Below are positions 40,401 through 47,767 of a stretch of 64,000 nucleotides of DNA, piece by piece (within the stretch, counting starts at the first letter, position 1; each line of letters starts with the position of its first letter). Origin of the DNA: Rhodoferax sp. (GTDB taxonomy: Bacteria > Pseudomonadota > Gammaproteobacteria > Burkholderiales > Burkholderiaceae_C); the NCBI GenBank assembly GCA_020048895.1, contig JAIFLV010000018.1:1-64000 (forward strand), read 5' to 3'. The position numbers were made by a program, and so were the translations under genes. The notes under the pieces are model-generated. The model was not told the origin of the DNA and searched no databases. It worked only from the letters and a program-made list of their open reading frames with translations.

Positions 40401-40470
40401 ACCCATTGGTCTGGAAGCACTGAGAATGGCGCTGGCACAATGGTTGCCCAGAGGGAGCCCGGAGAGTTGA
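37417..40470 (+). CDS. HDOD-receiver-PAS hybrid histidine kinase
   Basis: A cytoplasmic 1017-residue hybrid kinase. An HDOD domain (about 1-280) leads; a receiver follows with VVDWAMPEMDG (Asp374) and LAKPPK. A linker coiled coil (about 455-500), a PAS domain (about 505-615), a HisKA with ATMSHEIRTPMNG (His641), a HATPase_c (NLVGNALKFT, GGTGLGLSLV) and a terminal receiver with LILMDLHMPNLDG (Asp940) and LTKP complete it. HDOD at the N-terminus of such a kinase is uncommon and suggests control by a ligand or partner protein. It probably passes phosphate to the HPt and free receiver just upstream. Confidence 0.92.
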   Translation: MNSKLLSYFDKFKSSGLLPSPKGPALVVVKLTQQDDVTNTQLEHAIQADPALVAHLLKLANACRAHGMRPILAVGDAIAILGLNAVRGLALGFSIMKDQHSPRCSGFDYPAFWSRNLARATAMQALTSVTHLMQSDEAFCLALLSQIGELGLASLFAQDYARLLDATHASGEALLDAEHRAFEFDHAELSAALLSDWGFPANLVDLVRVHERSKNDNLGTGSRQERLILTLMLATRISAICMAPQQDRRALMANLLLLGGQVSLDAPDLLKLCDGVVRDWTAWCQLLEVPANVLPPFGDLMNAPKPPVLRQGDGALSVTSDVGLRVLLVDDSVIIRNFLRQVLGKAGYVCSEAENGRIALELALANPPDLMVVDWAMPEMDGITLIRRLRTSSAGRAIYILLLTGMDQDEKLVEAFAAGADDFLAKPPKANVLLSRMLAGQRVVALNQEIRRDQSNLQRFATEFAKINGRLQDTRQKDAHNQERFALKQRQDAERARDFSLSASDWFWETDEGHRFCYFSDNFESVYGLSPERLLGKNRKAILEVDALNPQKHLEAHLAQLAEHAPFKNFEYQIRTQADEVRWVSVSGVPHVDSAGRFAGYRGTGTIVSERKRAEEALQQAMQMAQAANLAKSRFLATMSHEIRTPMNGILGMAQMLLAPRISDADRTDYARTILSSGQTLLALLNDILDLSKIEAGKFQLDNTAFAPEGLMHETCNLFAGAAHSKGLKLDYQWHGLAGQRYLADAHRLRQMLANLVGNALKFTAHGTVRIEASQTQSKGQSAQLEFAVVDTGIGIDSEKFGVLFKPFSQADSSTTREFGGTGLGLSLVRQLATAMGGEVGLTSEVGKGSTFWFRIRAQVVPDGQESRGEQRTAQVNYPVAEQFTGHLLVAEDNAINAKVIKALLGRLGITMTLVADGQQAVNAITEGQSSESPDLILMDLHMPNLDGYGATAKIRQWEVANQQLRRPIIALTADAFEEDRQNCLAVGMDDFLTKPIGLEALRMALAQWLPRGSPES

Positions 40471-40671
40471 TTCGACTATGCAGCTTTGGTCGTCATGCCG
40501 ACCCTTAACCTGAATTGAGGGAGTTGCTGCGCATGGCAACGTTGTCGCCAGGCTACTCATTCTCTCGAATTCAGAATGAGCGGGTGCTGCAAAAGCGTGT
40601 TACAAACTGACTTTCCCAGGTGGTTCCCAGGCGGTGGTAGTCCGGAAAATTCGCATCCCGGTGCAACGATC

Positions 40672-41229
40672 ATGAGCAAAGCATTCACCAAAGAGTCAGA
40701 ATCAGACGACGAAGAGTTGCAGTTGCCAGCACTTCCGCCGGGGGGTAAGAACTACATCTCGCCCGTAGGGTATGCACGTTTGCGTGACGAACTGCTGGAC
40801 CTTATTGACAGCGAGCGCCCCAAAATTGTGGAGGTGGTGCACTGGGCTGCCAGCAATGGCGACAGATCTGAAAACGGGGACTATTTGTACGGCAAGAAGC
40901 GACTGCGGGAAATCGACCGACGCATTCGGTTCTTGACCAAACGCCTTGAAATAGCGGAGGTGGTCGATCCCACAGTGCACCATGGCAATTCGCAGGTGTT
41001 TTTTGGCGCCACGGTAACCTACGCTGAAGACAGTGGGCTGGAGCGCACCGTCACGATCAAGGGTATTGACGAAGCCAATAGTGCGCAGGGTGAAGTGAGT
41101 TGGATATCGCCCATTGCGCGCACTTTGCTCAAGTCGCGTGAAGGCGATGTACTCAAGCTCGTGATGCCCGACCGGGTCGCCGAGATTGAAGTACTGGCCG
41201 TTAAATACCCGGAAAAAAACGCACGCTAG
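40672..41229 (+). CDS. greB: Transcription elongation factor GreB
   Basis: GreB stimulates RNA polymerase to cleave backtracked RNA. The 185-residue product has an N-terminal coiled coil carrying the conserved acidic tip (WAASNGDRSENGDYLYGKKRLREIDRR in order) and a C-terminal FKBP-like domain (VSWISPIARTLLKSREGDVL). The ATG at 40672 starts family sequence after an unusual acidic extension (ESESDDEELQ). It is convergent with spoT, overlapping by four bases at the stops. Confidence 0.94.
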   Translation: MSKAFTKESESDDEELQLPALPPGGKNYISPVGYARLRDELLDLIDSERPKIVEVVHWAASNGDRSENGDYLYGKKRLREIDRRIRFLTKRLEIAEVVDPTVHHGNSQVFFGATVTYAEDSGLERTVTIKGIDEANSAQGEVSWISPIARTLLKSREGDVLKLVMPDRVAEIEVLAVKYPEKNAR

Positions 41230-43508
41230 CTTTGGCCTATTTGGGTTGTGCGCAGGGCACTCAGTACCGAGGGCGTTCTGCGTAGGTGGCGTAAGGCGAC
41301 TTCCAAGTGCGCCATGTCACGAACGGCCAACACAAAGTGCAGGTCGGTGGCATCTTGTGCAGCGTCGTGCCCCATCTCAATGTGCACGATATCGGCCTCT
41401 GCCTTGGCCAGCGCTTCGGCAACCTTGGCCAAAACGCCTTTTCCGTTCTTGGCTGTTACCACGATGCCGGTCTCAAAGGCGCGAACCGGATCGTCGGACC
41501 ACTCCACTTCGATGAATCGTTCACTGTCTTTATGCTGCAGCTTTCTCGCCACGGGGCACTCGCGTGCGTGCACCACAAGACCTTCGCCACGCCCCAGATA
41601 GCCAACGATGGCGTCGCCCGGTATGGGGCGGCAGCACGTCGCAAACTTCACCGAGGTGTTCTCGCTGCCGTTGAGCACAATGGAACTGAGCTGCGCCTGG
41701 TCGCTGGCGGTAAAGCGCTCGCGTGTCAGGAGCAGCGCGTCGGGCCGCTTGCCAATCTCAGCCAACAGTTGCACCAAGCGTTTGGCAACAATATGGGCTA
41801 TGCGTTTGCCAAGACCGATGTCGGTCAACAATTCGTGCCGGGTCTTGTTGCCGGTAAAGCGCAACAATTTTGTCCAGGTAGAGTCGTACGCCGGGTCTTC
41901 ATCCGAGAAGCCCTCGATTCCCTCGGCGCGAAGTGCCTGGGCCAGTAGCATGCTGCCCAGGTCTTCCGATTCCGCATGCGCCTGTGTCTTGAGGTGGTGC
42001 CGGATCTTGGAACGTGCCCGACCCGTGCGTACAAACGTCAGCCAGCCCGGATTGGGCGTCGCCTGTGGGGACGTCTGCACCTCGATCACATCGCCATTCT
42101 TGAGTTCGGTGCGTAGGGGAACCGCCTCTCCATTGATTTTTGCTGCAGTCGTACGGTCGCCAATATTGCTGTGAATCGCGTAGGCAAAGTCGACAATCGT
42201 TGCTCCCCGCGGCAAGGCCATGATCTGGCTGCGTGGAGTGAAGACGTAGACAGCATCCGGGAACAGATCCACTTTGACATGGTCCCAGAACTCGGCGGCA
42301 TCCCTGGTTTCATTCTGAATGTCCAGTAGTGACTGCAGCCATTTGGTACCGAGTCGTTCAGTCGTCGCATCTTCCGGGTTGTCGACTTTGTACAACCAAT
42401 GTGCAGCCACGCCGGACTCGGCCACCACATGCATGGATTCCGTTCGGATCTGGAACTCCACACTGATGCTTGAGGGCCCTACCAGCGTGGTGTGAAGGGA
42501 CTGGTATCCATTGAGTTTGGCGATGGCAATGTGGTCTTTGAATTTGCCGGGAAGCGGTTTGTAGAGTTGGTGGAGAAGCCCCAATGCAGTGTAGCAATCA
42601 ATCACTTGGGGCACGATCAGTCGGAAGCCGTAAATGTCCGTGACCTGGGCAAAGCTCAGATGTTTGGCATCCATTTTCTTGTAAATGGAAAACAAGGATT
42701 TTTCGCGTCCGGCAATGCGTACTGGCATCGAGGCGGATGTAAAAACGGCTTCCACTTCCTTGTGTACTTTTTGCAGGAGGTCGCGCCTGCGGCTTCGCGC
42801 TTTGGCCACTGCCTTTGCCAGAGTGGCATAGCGCCAAGGCCGTAGGTAGCGAAATGACAGATCCTGCAATTCCCGATAGGTCTGGTTCAGACCGAGACGG
42901 TGCGCGATGGGCGCATAGATCTCCAGCGTTTCGGAAGAAATGCGTACCCATTTTTCCCGGGGCACATCCGCCAAGGTACGCATATTGTGGGAACGGTCGG
43001 CAAGCTTGATCAAGATGACGCGCACGTCGCGTGCCATGGCCAGCAGCATCTTGCGAAAAGATTCCGCCTGGCTCTCCTCGCGCGTGTTGAAGTGCAATTT
43101 ATCCAGCTTGGTCAGGCCGTCCACCAACTCTGCCACCGGTGATCCGAAGCGTTCGATCAGATCAATTTTGGTGACGCCACAATCTTCCATGGCATCGTGC
43201 AGCAAAGCAGCCATGAGCGCTTGGGCATCTAGCTTCCAGTCGGCGCATTGCGCTGCGACGGCAATCGGATGGGTAATGTAGGGCTCACCATTGTTGCGCA
43301 CCTGGCCCAGATGCGCTTCATCCGCAAATCGATAGGCCAGCCGCACCAATTCGATATCGGACGCCGATAGATAGTCCAGTTTGGCGGTCAGGGCAGCAAA
43401 ACTCGCTGCTGCAGCATTCACAGCGGCGGCCTGGGACGCGCGCGACTTTTGATTTACCGAAGAGGCATCGTTCGTCGTGCGGTTGGCGGTGATTGGTGGC
43501 GTGCCCAT
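41226..43508 (-). CDS. spoT: Bifunctional (p)ppGpp synthetase/hydrolase
   Basis: This long RelA/SpoT protein of 760 residues makes and degrades (p)ppGpp. The HD hydrolase domain has HDAMEDC (about 105) and KLADRSHNMRTL; the synthetase domain follows (GREKSLFSIYKKM, DIYGFRLIV, about 260-350). TGS (VYVFTPRSQIMALPRGATIVDFAY) and a C-terminal ACT domain (about 680-755) complete it. An intact HD domain favours the SpoT type. It lies beyond the rpoZ terminator, so it may have its own promoter. Confidence 0.94.
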   Translation of the reverse strand: MGTPPITANRTTNDASSVNQKSRASQAAAVNAAAASFAALTAKLDYLSASDIELVRLAYRFADEAHLGQVRNNGEPYITHPIAVAAQCADWKLDAQALMAALLHDAMEDCGVTKIDLIERFGSPVAELVDGLTKLDKLHFNTREESQAESFRKMLLAMARDVRVILIKLADRSHNMRTLADVPREKWVRISSETLEIYAPIAHRLGLNQTYRELQDLSFRYLRPWRYATLAKAVAKARSRRRDLLQKVHKEVEAVFTSASMPVRIAGREKSLFSIYKKMDAKHLSFAQVTDIYGFRLIVPQVIDCYTALGLLHQLYKPLPGKFKDHIAIAKLNGYQSLHTTLVGPSSISVEFQIRTESMHVVAESGVAAHWLYKVDNPEDATTERLGTKWLQSLLDIQNETRDAAEFWDHVKVDLFPDAVYVFTPRSQIMALPRGATIVDFAYAIHSNIGDRTTAAKINGEAVPLRTELKNGDVIEVQTSPQATPNPGWLTFVRTGRARSKIRHHLKTQAHAESEDLGSMLLAQALRAEGIEGFSDEDPAYDSTWTKLLRFTGNKTRHELLTDIGLGKRIAHIVAKRLVQLLAEIGKRPDALLLTRERFTASDQAQLSSIVLNGSENTSVKFATCCRPIPGDAIVGYLGRGEGLVVHARECPVARKLQHKDSERFIEVEWSDDPVRAFETGIVVTAKNGKGVLAKVAEALAKAEADIVHIEMGHDAAQDATDLHFVLAVRDMAHLEVALRHLRRTPSVLSALRTTQIGQS

Positions 43509-43562
43509 GCGCTAAATGTATCCTGCCCCAGAAAAATTCCAATCAAGACCGCATGCGTTGGC

Positions 43563-43588
43563 AAAAAAAAGCACCGCAAGCGGTGCTC
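43563..43588 (-). terminator. Rho-independent terminator after rpoZ
   Basis: On the minus strand AGCACCGC pairs with GCGGTGCT around a two-base turn and is followed by a run of eight T residues (A-tract 43563-43570 on the plus strand). It lies between the rpoZ stop and spoT start. Confidence 0.88.
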
Positions 43589-43609
43589 TGCTGCGGCGCA
43601 TGCCACTGG

Positions 43610-43813
43610 TCAGAGGGGTACTTTCTTCAGCATCTCGATACCGATTTTACCGGCCGCAATCTCGCGCAAGGCGGTCACGCCTGCTTTGTTCTTGCTCTCG
43701 ATCTTGGGGGTGTGGCCCTGGTTCAGCATACGCGCACGGTAGGTGGCAGCAAGCACCAACTGGAAGCGGTTGGGAATCTTTTCAAGGCAGTCTTCGACAG
43801 TAATACGGGCCAC
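43610..43813 (-). CDS. rpoZ: DNA-directed RNA polymerase omega subunit
   Basis: The 67-residue omega subunit helps assemble RNA polymerase and binds ppGpp in proteobacteria. The N-terminus [20 protein letters not shown] is diagnostic. It is immediately downstream of gmk (17-base gap) and upstream of spoT, linking polymerase, ppGpp-related and guanylate metabolism genes as in most betaproteobacteria. Confidence 0.96.
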   Translation of the reverse strand: MARITVEDCLEKIPNRFQLVLAATYRARMLNQGHTPKIESKNKAGVTALREIAAGKIGIEMLKKVPL

Positions 43814-43830
43814 AGGGTTTCTCCAAAGGA

Positions 43831-44451
43831 CTAGGGAATGAGCAAGGCTCTGAATGTCTCGGCACGGGCGCGACGTTGCGCTGTGTATTTGAGCCGTTGG
43901 GAGTGAACAATGGCTTTCAGATCAAAAAGCGCACGGTCAAACAACTCGTTGATTATAACGAAGTCGAACTTATCCACATGGGCGACCTCGGCTTTGGCGT
44001 TTTTCATGCGCATATCAATGACGTCCGACGCATCTTCGCCCCTGCGCTCCAGCCTTGACCGAAGTTCCTCCCAACTGGGTGGAAGAATGAAGATGCATAT
44101 GGCGTTGGCAAAAATCTGCTTGATCTGCAGAGCGCCCTGAAAGTCGATTTCAAGGACCACGTCCGCCCCCTGGTCCATGCGTTCTTCAATGGCTTTCTTG
44201 GAGGTGCCGTAGCGCTGGCTATGCACGTGGGCCCATTCGACGAAAGCATCTGCAGCCACCATGGTGTCAAACTCCTGCTGCGACACAAAGAAGTATTCGC
44301 GCCCGTGCTTTTCCTGCCCTCGGGGTGCGCGGGTGGTGTGTGACACCGAAGGCAGCACGCGGGAGTCCAACTCCATCAGCGCCTTGACCAGACTCGATTT
44401 GCCAGCACCACTGGGGGCTGCAACTACATAGAGATTTCCTGGATATTCCAT
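43831..44451 (-). CDS. gmk: Guanylate kinase
   Basis: Gmk phosphorylates GMP to GDP with ATP. The 206-residue enzyme has the P-loop [10 protein letters not shown] near residue 12, the GMP-binding segment [19 protein letters not shown] in order, and [10 protein letters not shown]. It normally follows yicC directly in related genomes, but here a 1.4-kb toxin-antitoxin island separates them. Confidence 0.96.
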   Translation of the reverse strand: MEYPGNLYVVAAPSGAGKSSLVKALMELDSRVLPSVSHTTRAPRGQEKHGREYFFVSQQEFDTMVAADAFVEWAHVHSQRYGTSKKAIEERMDQGADVVLEIDFQGALQIKQIFANAICIFILPPSWEELRSRLERRGEDASDVIDMRMKNAKAEVAHVDKFDFVIINELFDRALFDLKAIVHSQRLKYTAQRRARAETFRALLIP

Positions 44452-44543
44452 GGGTGTTATTCTATGTTCTGGTCCTGAGTGTTGATTGTCAGCATCGATA
44501 TTTGTGTTTAGTCGCCAGCACTCCGATACACCTCAAAATCCAA

Positions 44544-44636
44544 TTAAAGCTGGCGATGGTGCTTGATAGACATCAGAAAAATGCTGTCATTGACCTGCGC
44601 GTACTTTACCGTCCACGACATATTCGTGCAGACCAT
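44544..44636 (-). pseudogene. Remnant of a RelE/ParE-type toxin gene
   Basis: A 30-residue frame begins with ATG overlapping the antitoxin stop (TGATG), just where a toxin gene would start. It then jumps to what looks like the C-terminal strand of a RelE/ParE toxin (TVKYAQVNDSIFLMSIKHHRQL with the KHHRQL end). The central fold is missing, so an internal deletion has probably removed most of the gene. The call rests on recognition of the tail only. Confidence 0.5.
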
Positions 44637-44863
44637 CAGGCGCTGCGTCGGCATTTGATTGACTGAATGGCGCTGCGGGCATCCTTCACCCGACCGGCAG
44701 CCACGTCGTCAAGACCCTTGGATGCCTCGTCGATTTGCTGGATGAAGCCCCCACTGTTCTTGGTCACAATTTTTTCTGCAACCGCCTTGCCTTCATCAGC
44801 CGCCTCAGAAAAATTGGCCCTAGCGCGCGAGAGCGGGATAGCGTCGATTGCTGAAATAACCAT
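44636..44863 (-). CDS. Phd/YefM-type antitoxin, probably shortened internally
   Basis: The 75-residue product starts with a Phd/YefM DNA-binding segment (IPLSRARANFSEAADE, then AEKIVTKN) and ends with GLDDVAAGRVKDARSAI, typical of full-length antitoxins of about 90 or more residues. The middle, normally carrying the dimer helix, looks deleted in frame at about residues 43-45. A strong AGGAG precedes the ATG. The adjoining toxin is a remnant, so this is half of a dead module. Confidence 0.6.
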   Translation of the reverse strand: MVISAIDAIPLSRARANFSEAADEGKAVAEKIVTKNSGGFIQQIDEASKGLDDVAAGRVKDARSAIQSIKCRRSA

Positions 44864-44970
44864 GTCCGTCTCCTGAGCATCCCATCAAGCACAGATAGTT
44901 GTGCAGTATGCGCGCTTGATTCAAATTATCAACGTTAACAGAGTCAGCTCAGCCGTCACTCCTACAGCAT

Positions 44971-45003
44971 TTACTTGACCAAGTAAGGAGCATTCCTTAC
45001 AGT
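44971..45003 (+). promoter_or_regulatory. prlF-yhaV promoter with two overlapping perfect inverted repeats
   Basis: A -35 TTGACC (44975-44980) and -10 TACAGT (44998-45003) are 17 bp apart. Repeat 1 is TTACTTG-AC-CAAGTAA (44971-44986) over the -35. Repeat 2 is GTAAGGA-GCAT-TCCTTAC (44983-45000), covering the spacer up to the -10. Both arms are perfect. This layout fits autorepression by the AbrB-like PrlF antitoxin. Confidence 0.7.
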
Positions 45004-45030
45004 CTTGTTTCATTCAAAGAGAATCAAGCC

Positions 45031-45351
45031 ATGCCAGCCATTCACGAAGTCGCCATCATCACATCCAAAGGCCAGATAACCTTGCCCAAGCCTATCCGTC
45101 AAGCGCTTGGAGTTGACTTTGGCGGTAAGGTGGCTTTCGATTTGCGTGGCTCACAAGTCATAGTCACCCGTGTCGAAAACGATGTCCATGAAGACCCCGC
45201 CATTGGGAGCTTCCTGGCGTTGCTTGAAAAGGACATCGCATCGGGTCGACACATGTCCACGTTACCCACTGATCTAGCGCGCTCCATGATGGAGGCCATC
45301 AAGCAGCCAGTCGATCTAAGCCAAGAAATTGATGGCGATGTAGTGCTGTGA
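45031..45351 (+). CDS. prlF: Antitoxin PrlF (SohA), AbrB-like
   Basis: This 106-residue antitoxin has an N-terminal AbrB/MazE swapped-hairpin domain (ITSKGQITLPKPIRQALGVDFGGKV, read in order, residues 10-34) and a C-terminal toxin-binding tail (about 60-106). It should neutralise the YhaV ribonuclease and repress its own promoter. The stop overlaps the yhaV start as GTGA. Confidence 0.9.
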   Translation: MPAIHEVAIITSKGQITLPKPIRQALGVDFGGKVAFDLRGSQVIVTRVENDVHEDPAIGSFLALLEKDIASGRHMSTLPTDLARSMMEAIKQPVDLSQEIDGDVVL

Positions 45352-45800
45352 TTCAGCGCCACGGTTGGAATTTGCTCTTCCATGACTGCCTGATCGAACA
45401 ACTGCAAAAACTTCAATCTGCCGCACAACGTGCGAAGGCCCTGGACCCGCAAGGGTTCGGGGCGAATGCCAACGTCAAACTTTTCAATGCCTTGTCACAG
45501 TTGATGCTGGAGACGGTGCCAAATGACCCCAACCGTGAAGACTACCGGCAGGGCAACACGATGGGCACCACTTTCAGGCACTGGCGTCGGGCCAAAATAG
45601 GGCGGAGGTTTCGGTTGTTTTTCCGGTTTGACTCCAAAACCAAGGTCATCATATTTGCGTGGGTGAACGACGAGAACACTTTGAGATCGTCGGGTAGCAA
45701 GAGCGACCCTTATGCGGTGTTTCAGAAAATGCTTGAGCGCGGACATCCGCCCGACGACTGGGCTGCGCTTGTGATCGCCAGTAAAGTCCGCTGCTTATAG
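45348..45800 (+). CDS. yhaV: Toxin YhaV, type II RelE-like ribonuclease
   Basis: This 150-residue YhaV toxin cleaves RNA when free of PrlF. The characteristic N-terminus (RHGWNLLFHDC), TFRHWRRAKIGRRFRLFFRFDS and the C-terminal FAWVNDENTLRSSGSKSDPYAVF are present, and the length is that of the family. The start is GTG, overlapping the prlF stop. It is convergent with yicC and complete, so the pair is probably active. Confidence 0.92.
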   Translation: MIQRHGWNLLFHDCLIEQLQKLQSAAQRAKALDPQGFGANANVKLFNALSQLMLETVPNDPNREDYRQGNTMGTTFRHWRRAKIGRRFRLFFRFDSKTKVIIFAWVNDENTLRSSGSKSDPYAVFQKMLERGHPPDDWAALVIASKVRCL

Positions 45801-45824
45801 CCTCACAATTTCAGCAACGCTACT

Positions 45825-46682
45825 CTATGTTCTGCACCTGTTTGCAGCCGACTTGGAGCCCATGGTGTTGGCCTCGCGGTGCAATTCCTGAATGAGAAAG
45901 TCCAGGCGCTTGCCAATTTCTCCGCCTTTTTTTATCAGGCGCTCGATCTCGTCGAGGTGGGAATTCAGACGGGTGATTTCCTCGGCCACATCAATGCGAA
46001 TGGCAAATGCGGTGGCTTCCGAAAGGGCACGGTCCTGCGCCGCCTCGGGCAGAGTGGCACCATCGGTCAGCGCCATCGCCTCCTTCCAGCGCTCCATGAA
46101 TCGCTGGCGCTGCTGCTCGACCAACTTGGGGATCAGCGGGGCGGCCTGCGCAGCAAGTTTTCGCAGTTCCGCAACATGGTGCAGCAGCATGGTCGCGAGT
46201 CTTTCCCCTTCGCGTTGCCGGGCACCCAGCAGGGAGACCAATACTTTGTCGGCCAAGGGCACAATTTCGGCACTCCAGTCGCGCGCAACGGCTTGCTCAG
46301 TGGCTGCCAATCGCATGACGTCGGCCACGCTCAGCGCGGTCGCTTGCGGTAACCACGCCTTCACACTGTCCTGCACGGAGTTCAGACGCTGCAACAAACG
46401 TGGCGATGGCTCTGCAATACTCCCGGCTGTGCCATTGTCGAATGACGCGCGCACTTCCACCTTGCCTCGTTTGAGCTTTGCCAGTAGCAAGTCGCGCAAT
46501 ACAGGTTCAAATTGGCGCAGGTCTTCTGGCAGCTTGAACGACAAATCCAGAAAGCGGCTGTTGACAGACCGGATTTCAATGCCCAAGTGGCCCGAAGGCG
46601 CATTTTTGGCATCGGTGTCTTGCGCGGTGGAGGCTGTGCTGTGCTGTGCACTGGCATAGCCAGTCATGCTGTAAACTGGCAT
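45825..46682 (-). CDS. YicC-family endoribonuclease
   Basis: This 285-residue YicC family protein has the conserved start MPVYSMTGYASAQ and the C-terminal DUF1732 region (GEIGKRLDFLIQELHREANTMGSKS). E. coli YicC is reported to affect RNA decay. It usually sits next to gmk; here the toxin-antitoxin island intervenes. It is divergent from the Ser/Thr kinase. Confidence 0.9.
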   Translation of the reverse strand: MPVYSMTGYASAQHSTASTAQDTDAKNAPSGHLGIEIRSVNSRFLDLSFKLPEDLRQFEPVLRDLLLAKLKRGKVEVRASFDNGTAGSIAEPSPRLLQRLNSVQDSVKAWLPQATALSVADVMRLAATEQAVARDWSAEIVPLADKVLVSLLGARQREGERLATMLLHHVAELRKLAAQAAPLIPKLVEQQRQRFMERWKEAMALTDGATLPEAAQDRALSEATAFAIRIDVAEEITRLNSHLDEIERLIKKGGEIGKRLDFLIQELHREANTMGSKSAANRCRT

Positions 46683-46759
46683 TGCAATAGTTTTGAATTG
46701 GGAACGGACCCAAGAATAACCCGGTTCAGATAGAAGAGACGCGCTTTCAGCCCAAATAT

Positions 46760-47767
46760 ATGTCGAAAGTCAAGCCAGCACCCCTCCCACCCGATACCAA
46801 TATCGGTGGCTACCGAATCATTCGCAAGGTGGCAGCCGGGGGCTTTGGCTTGGTGTATCTTGCGTTGGACTCTGAAGGCCAGCAGGTTGCTGTCAAGGAA
46901 TACCTGCCGTCCTCATTGGCAACACGTGCCCCGGGCGAATTGCTGCCGCAGGTGCAACCAGAAAAACTCTCCTTGTACCGGCTCGGCCTGAAAAGCTTCT
47001 TTGAGGAAGGTCGTGCGCTGGCACAGATTTCCCATCCGTCTGTGGTGAGCGTGCTGAACTTCTTTCGTGAGAATGAAACCGTCTACATGGTGATGAATTA
47101 CCTGGAAGGCGCGGCCCTGCAGGACTTCATTGTGACTGCGCGCGATCTCAAGCAAAGTAAGGTCTTTCGCGAGTCCACCATTCGCTCGCTGTTTGATGAA
47201 ATCTTGCGTGGTTTGCGCATTGTTCATCAGCACAAAATGCTGCACCTGGACATCAAGCCGGCCAACATTTTCATCACCGATGACAACAAGTCGGTGTTGA
47301 TCGACTTTGGCGCAGCGCGCGAGGTGCTGAGCAAAGAAGGCAATTTCATTCGCCCGATGTACACGCCCGGGTTTGCCGCGCCGGAGATGTACCGACGAGA
47401 CGCGTCGATGGGTCCCTGGACTGATATCTATGCCATTGGCGCATGCATTTATGCCTGCATGCAGGGTTACCCGCCCAACGAGGCACCTCAACGGATCGAG
47501 AAAGATCGCATCGCGGTGGCACTGGCGCGTTTGCGCGGCGTCTACTCGGACAATCTGATTGAGGTGGTGGAGTGGTGCATGTCACTGGACCCCTTGTCAC
47601 GGCCGCAGTCGGTGTTTGCGCTGCAGAAGGAACTTAGCCGCGAGGGGGAGCGGCGCTATACCAAACTGAGCGTTACCGAAAAAGTGCGCATGCAGTTTGA
47701 CACCATGGTTGCAGAAACCAAGAAGTCGGTACAGGCGGCTGCGCCGGCTGCTGCCAAACCCAAATGA
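46760..47767 (+). CDS. Serine/threonine protein kinase
   Basis: This 335-residue Hanks-type kinase has the Gly-rich loop VAAGGFGLVYLA (about 24-35), the Lys in VAVKEY, the catalytic HLDIKPANIF and DFG (LIDFGAAR). The residue before the catalytic Asp is Leu rather than Arg (non-RD type), so activation-loop phosphorylation may not be required. No membrane segment; the C-terminal tail is Ala/Pro/Lys-rich. The stop overlaps the PP2C start (ATGA). Confidence 0.92.
   Translation: MSKVKPAPLPPDTNIGGYRIIRKVAAGGFGLVYLALDSEGQQVAVKEYLPSSLATRAPGELLPQVQPEKLSLYRLGLKSFFEEGRALAQISHPSVVSVLNFFRENETVYMVMNYLEGAALQDFIVTARDLKQSKVFRESTIRSLFDEILRGLRIVHQHKMLHLDIKPANIFITDDNKSVLIDFGAAREVLSKEGNFIRPMYTPGFAAPEMYRRDASMGPWTDIYAIGACIYACMQGYPPNEAPQRIEKDRIAVALARLRGVYSDNLIEVVEWCMSLDPLSRPQSVFALQKELSREGERRYTKLSVTEKVRMQFDTMVAETKKSVQAAAPAAAKPK

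Noticed and set aside
40557-40579. TCATTCT...AGAATGA inverted repeat upstream of greB
   Set aside because: A stem is possible but there is no T-tract or known protein motif; left uncalled.
44454-44666. 70-codon plus-strand frame opposite the toxin remnant
   Set aside because: It has no ribosome-binding site or family features, and the minus strand explains the DNA as a decayed toxin-antitoxin pair.
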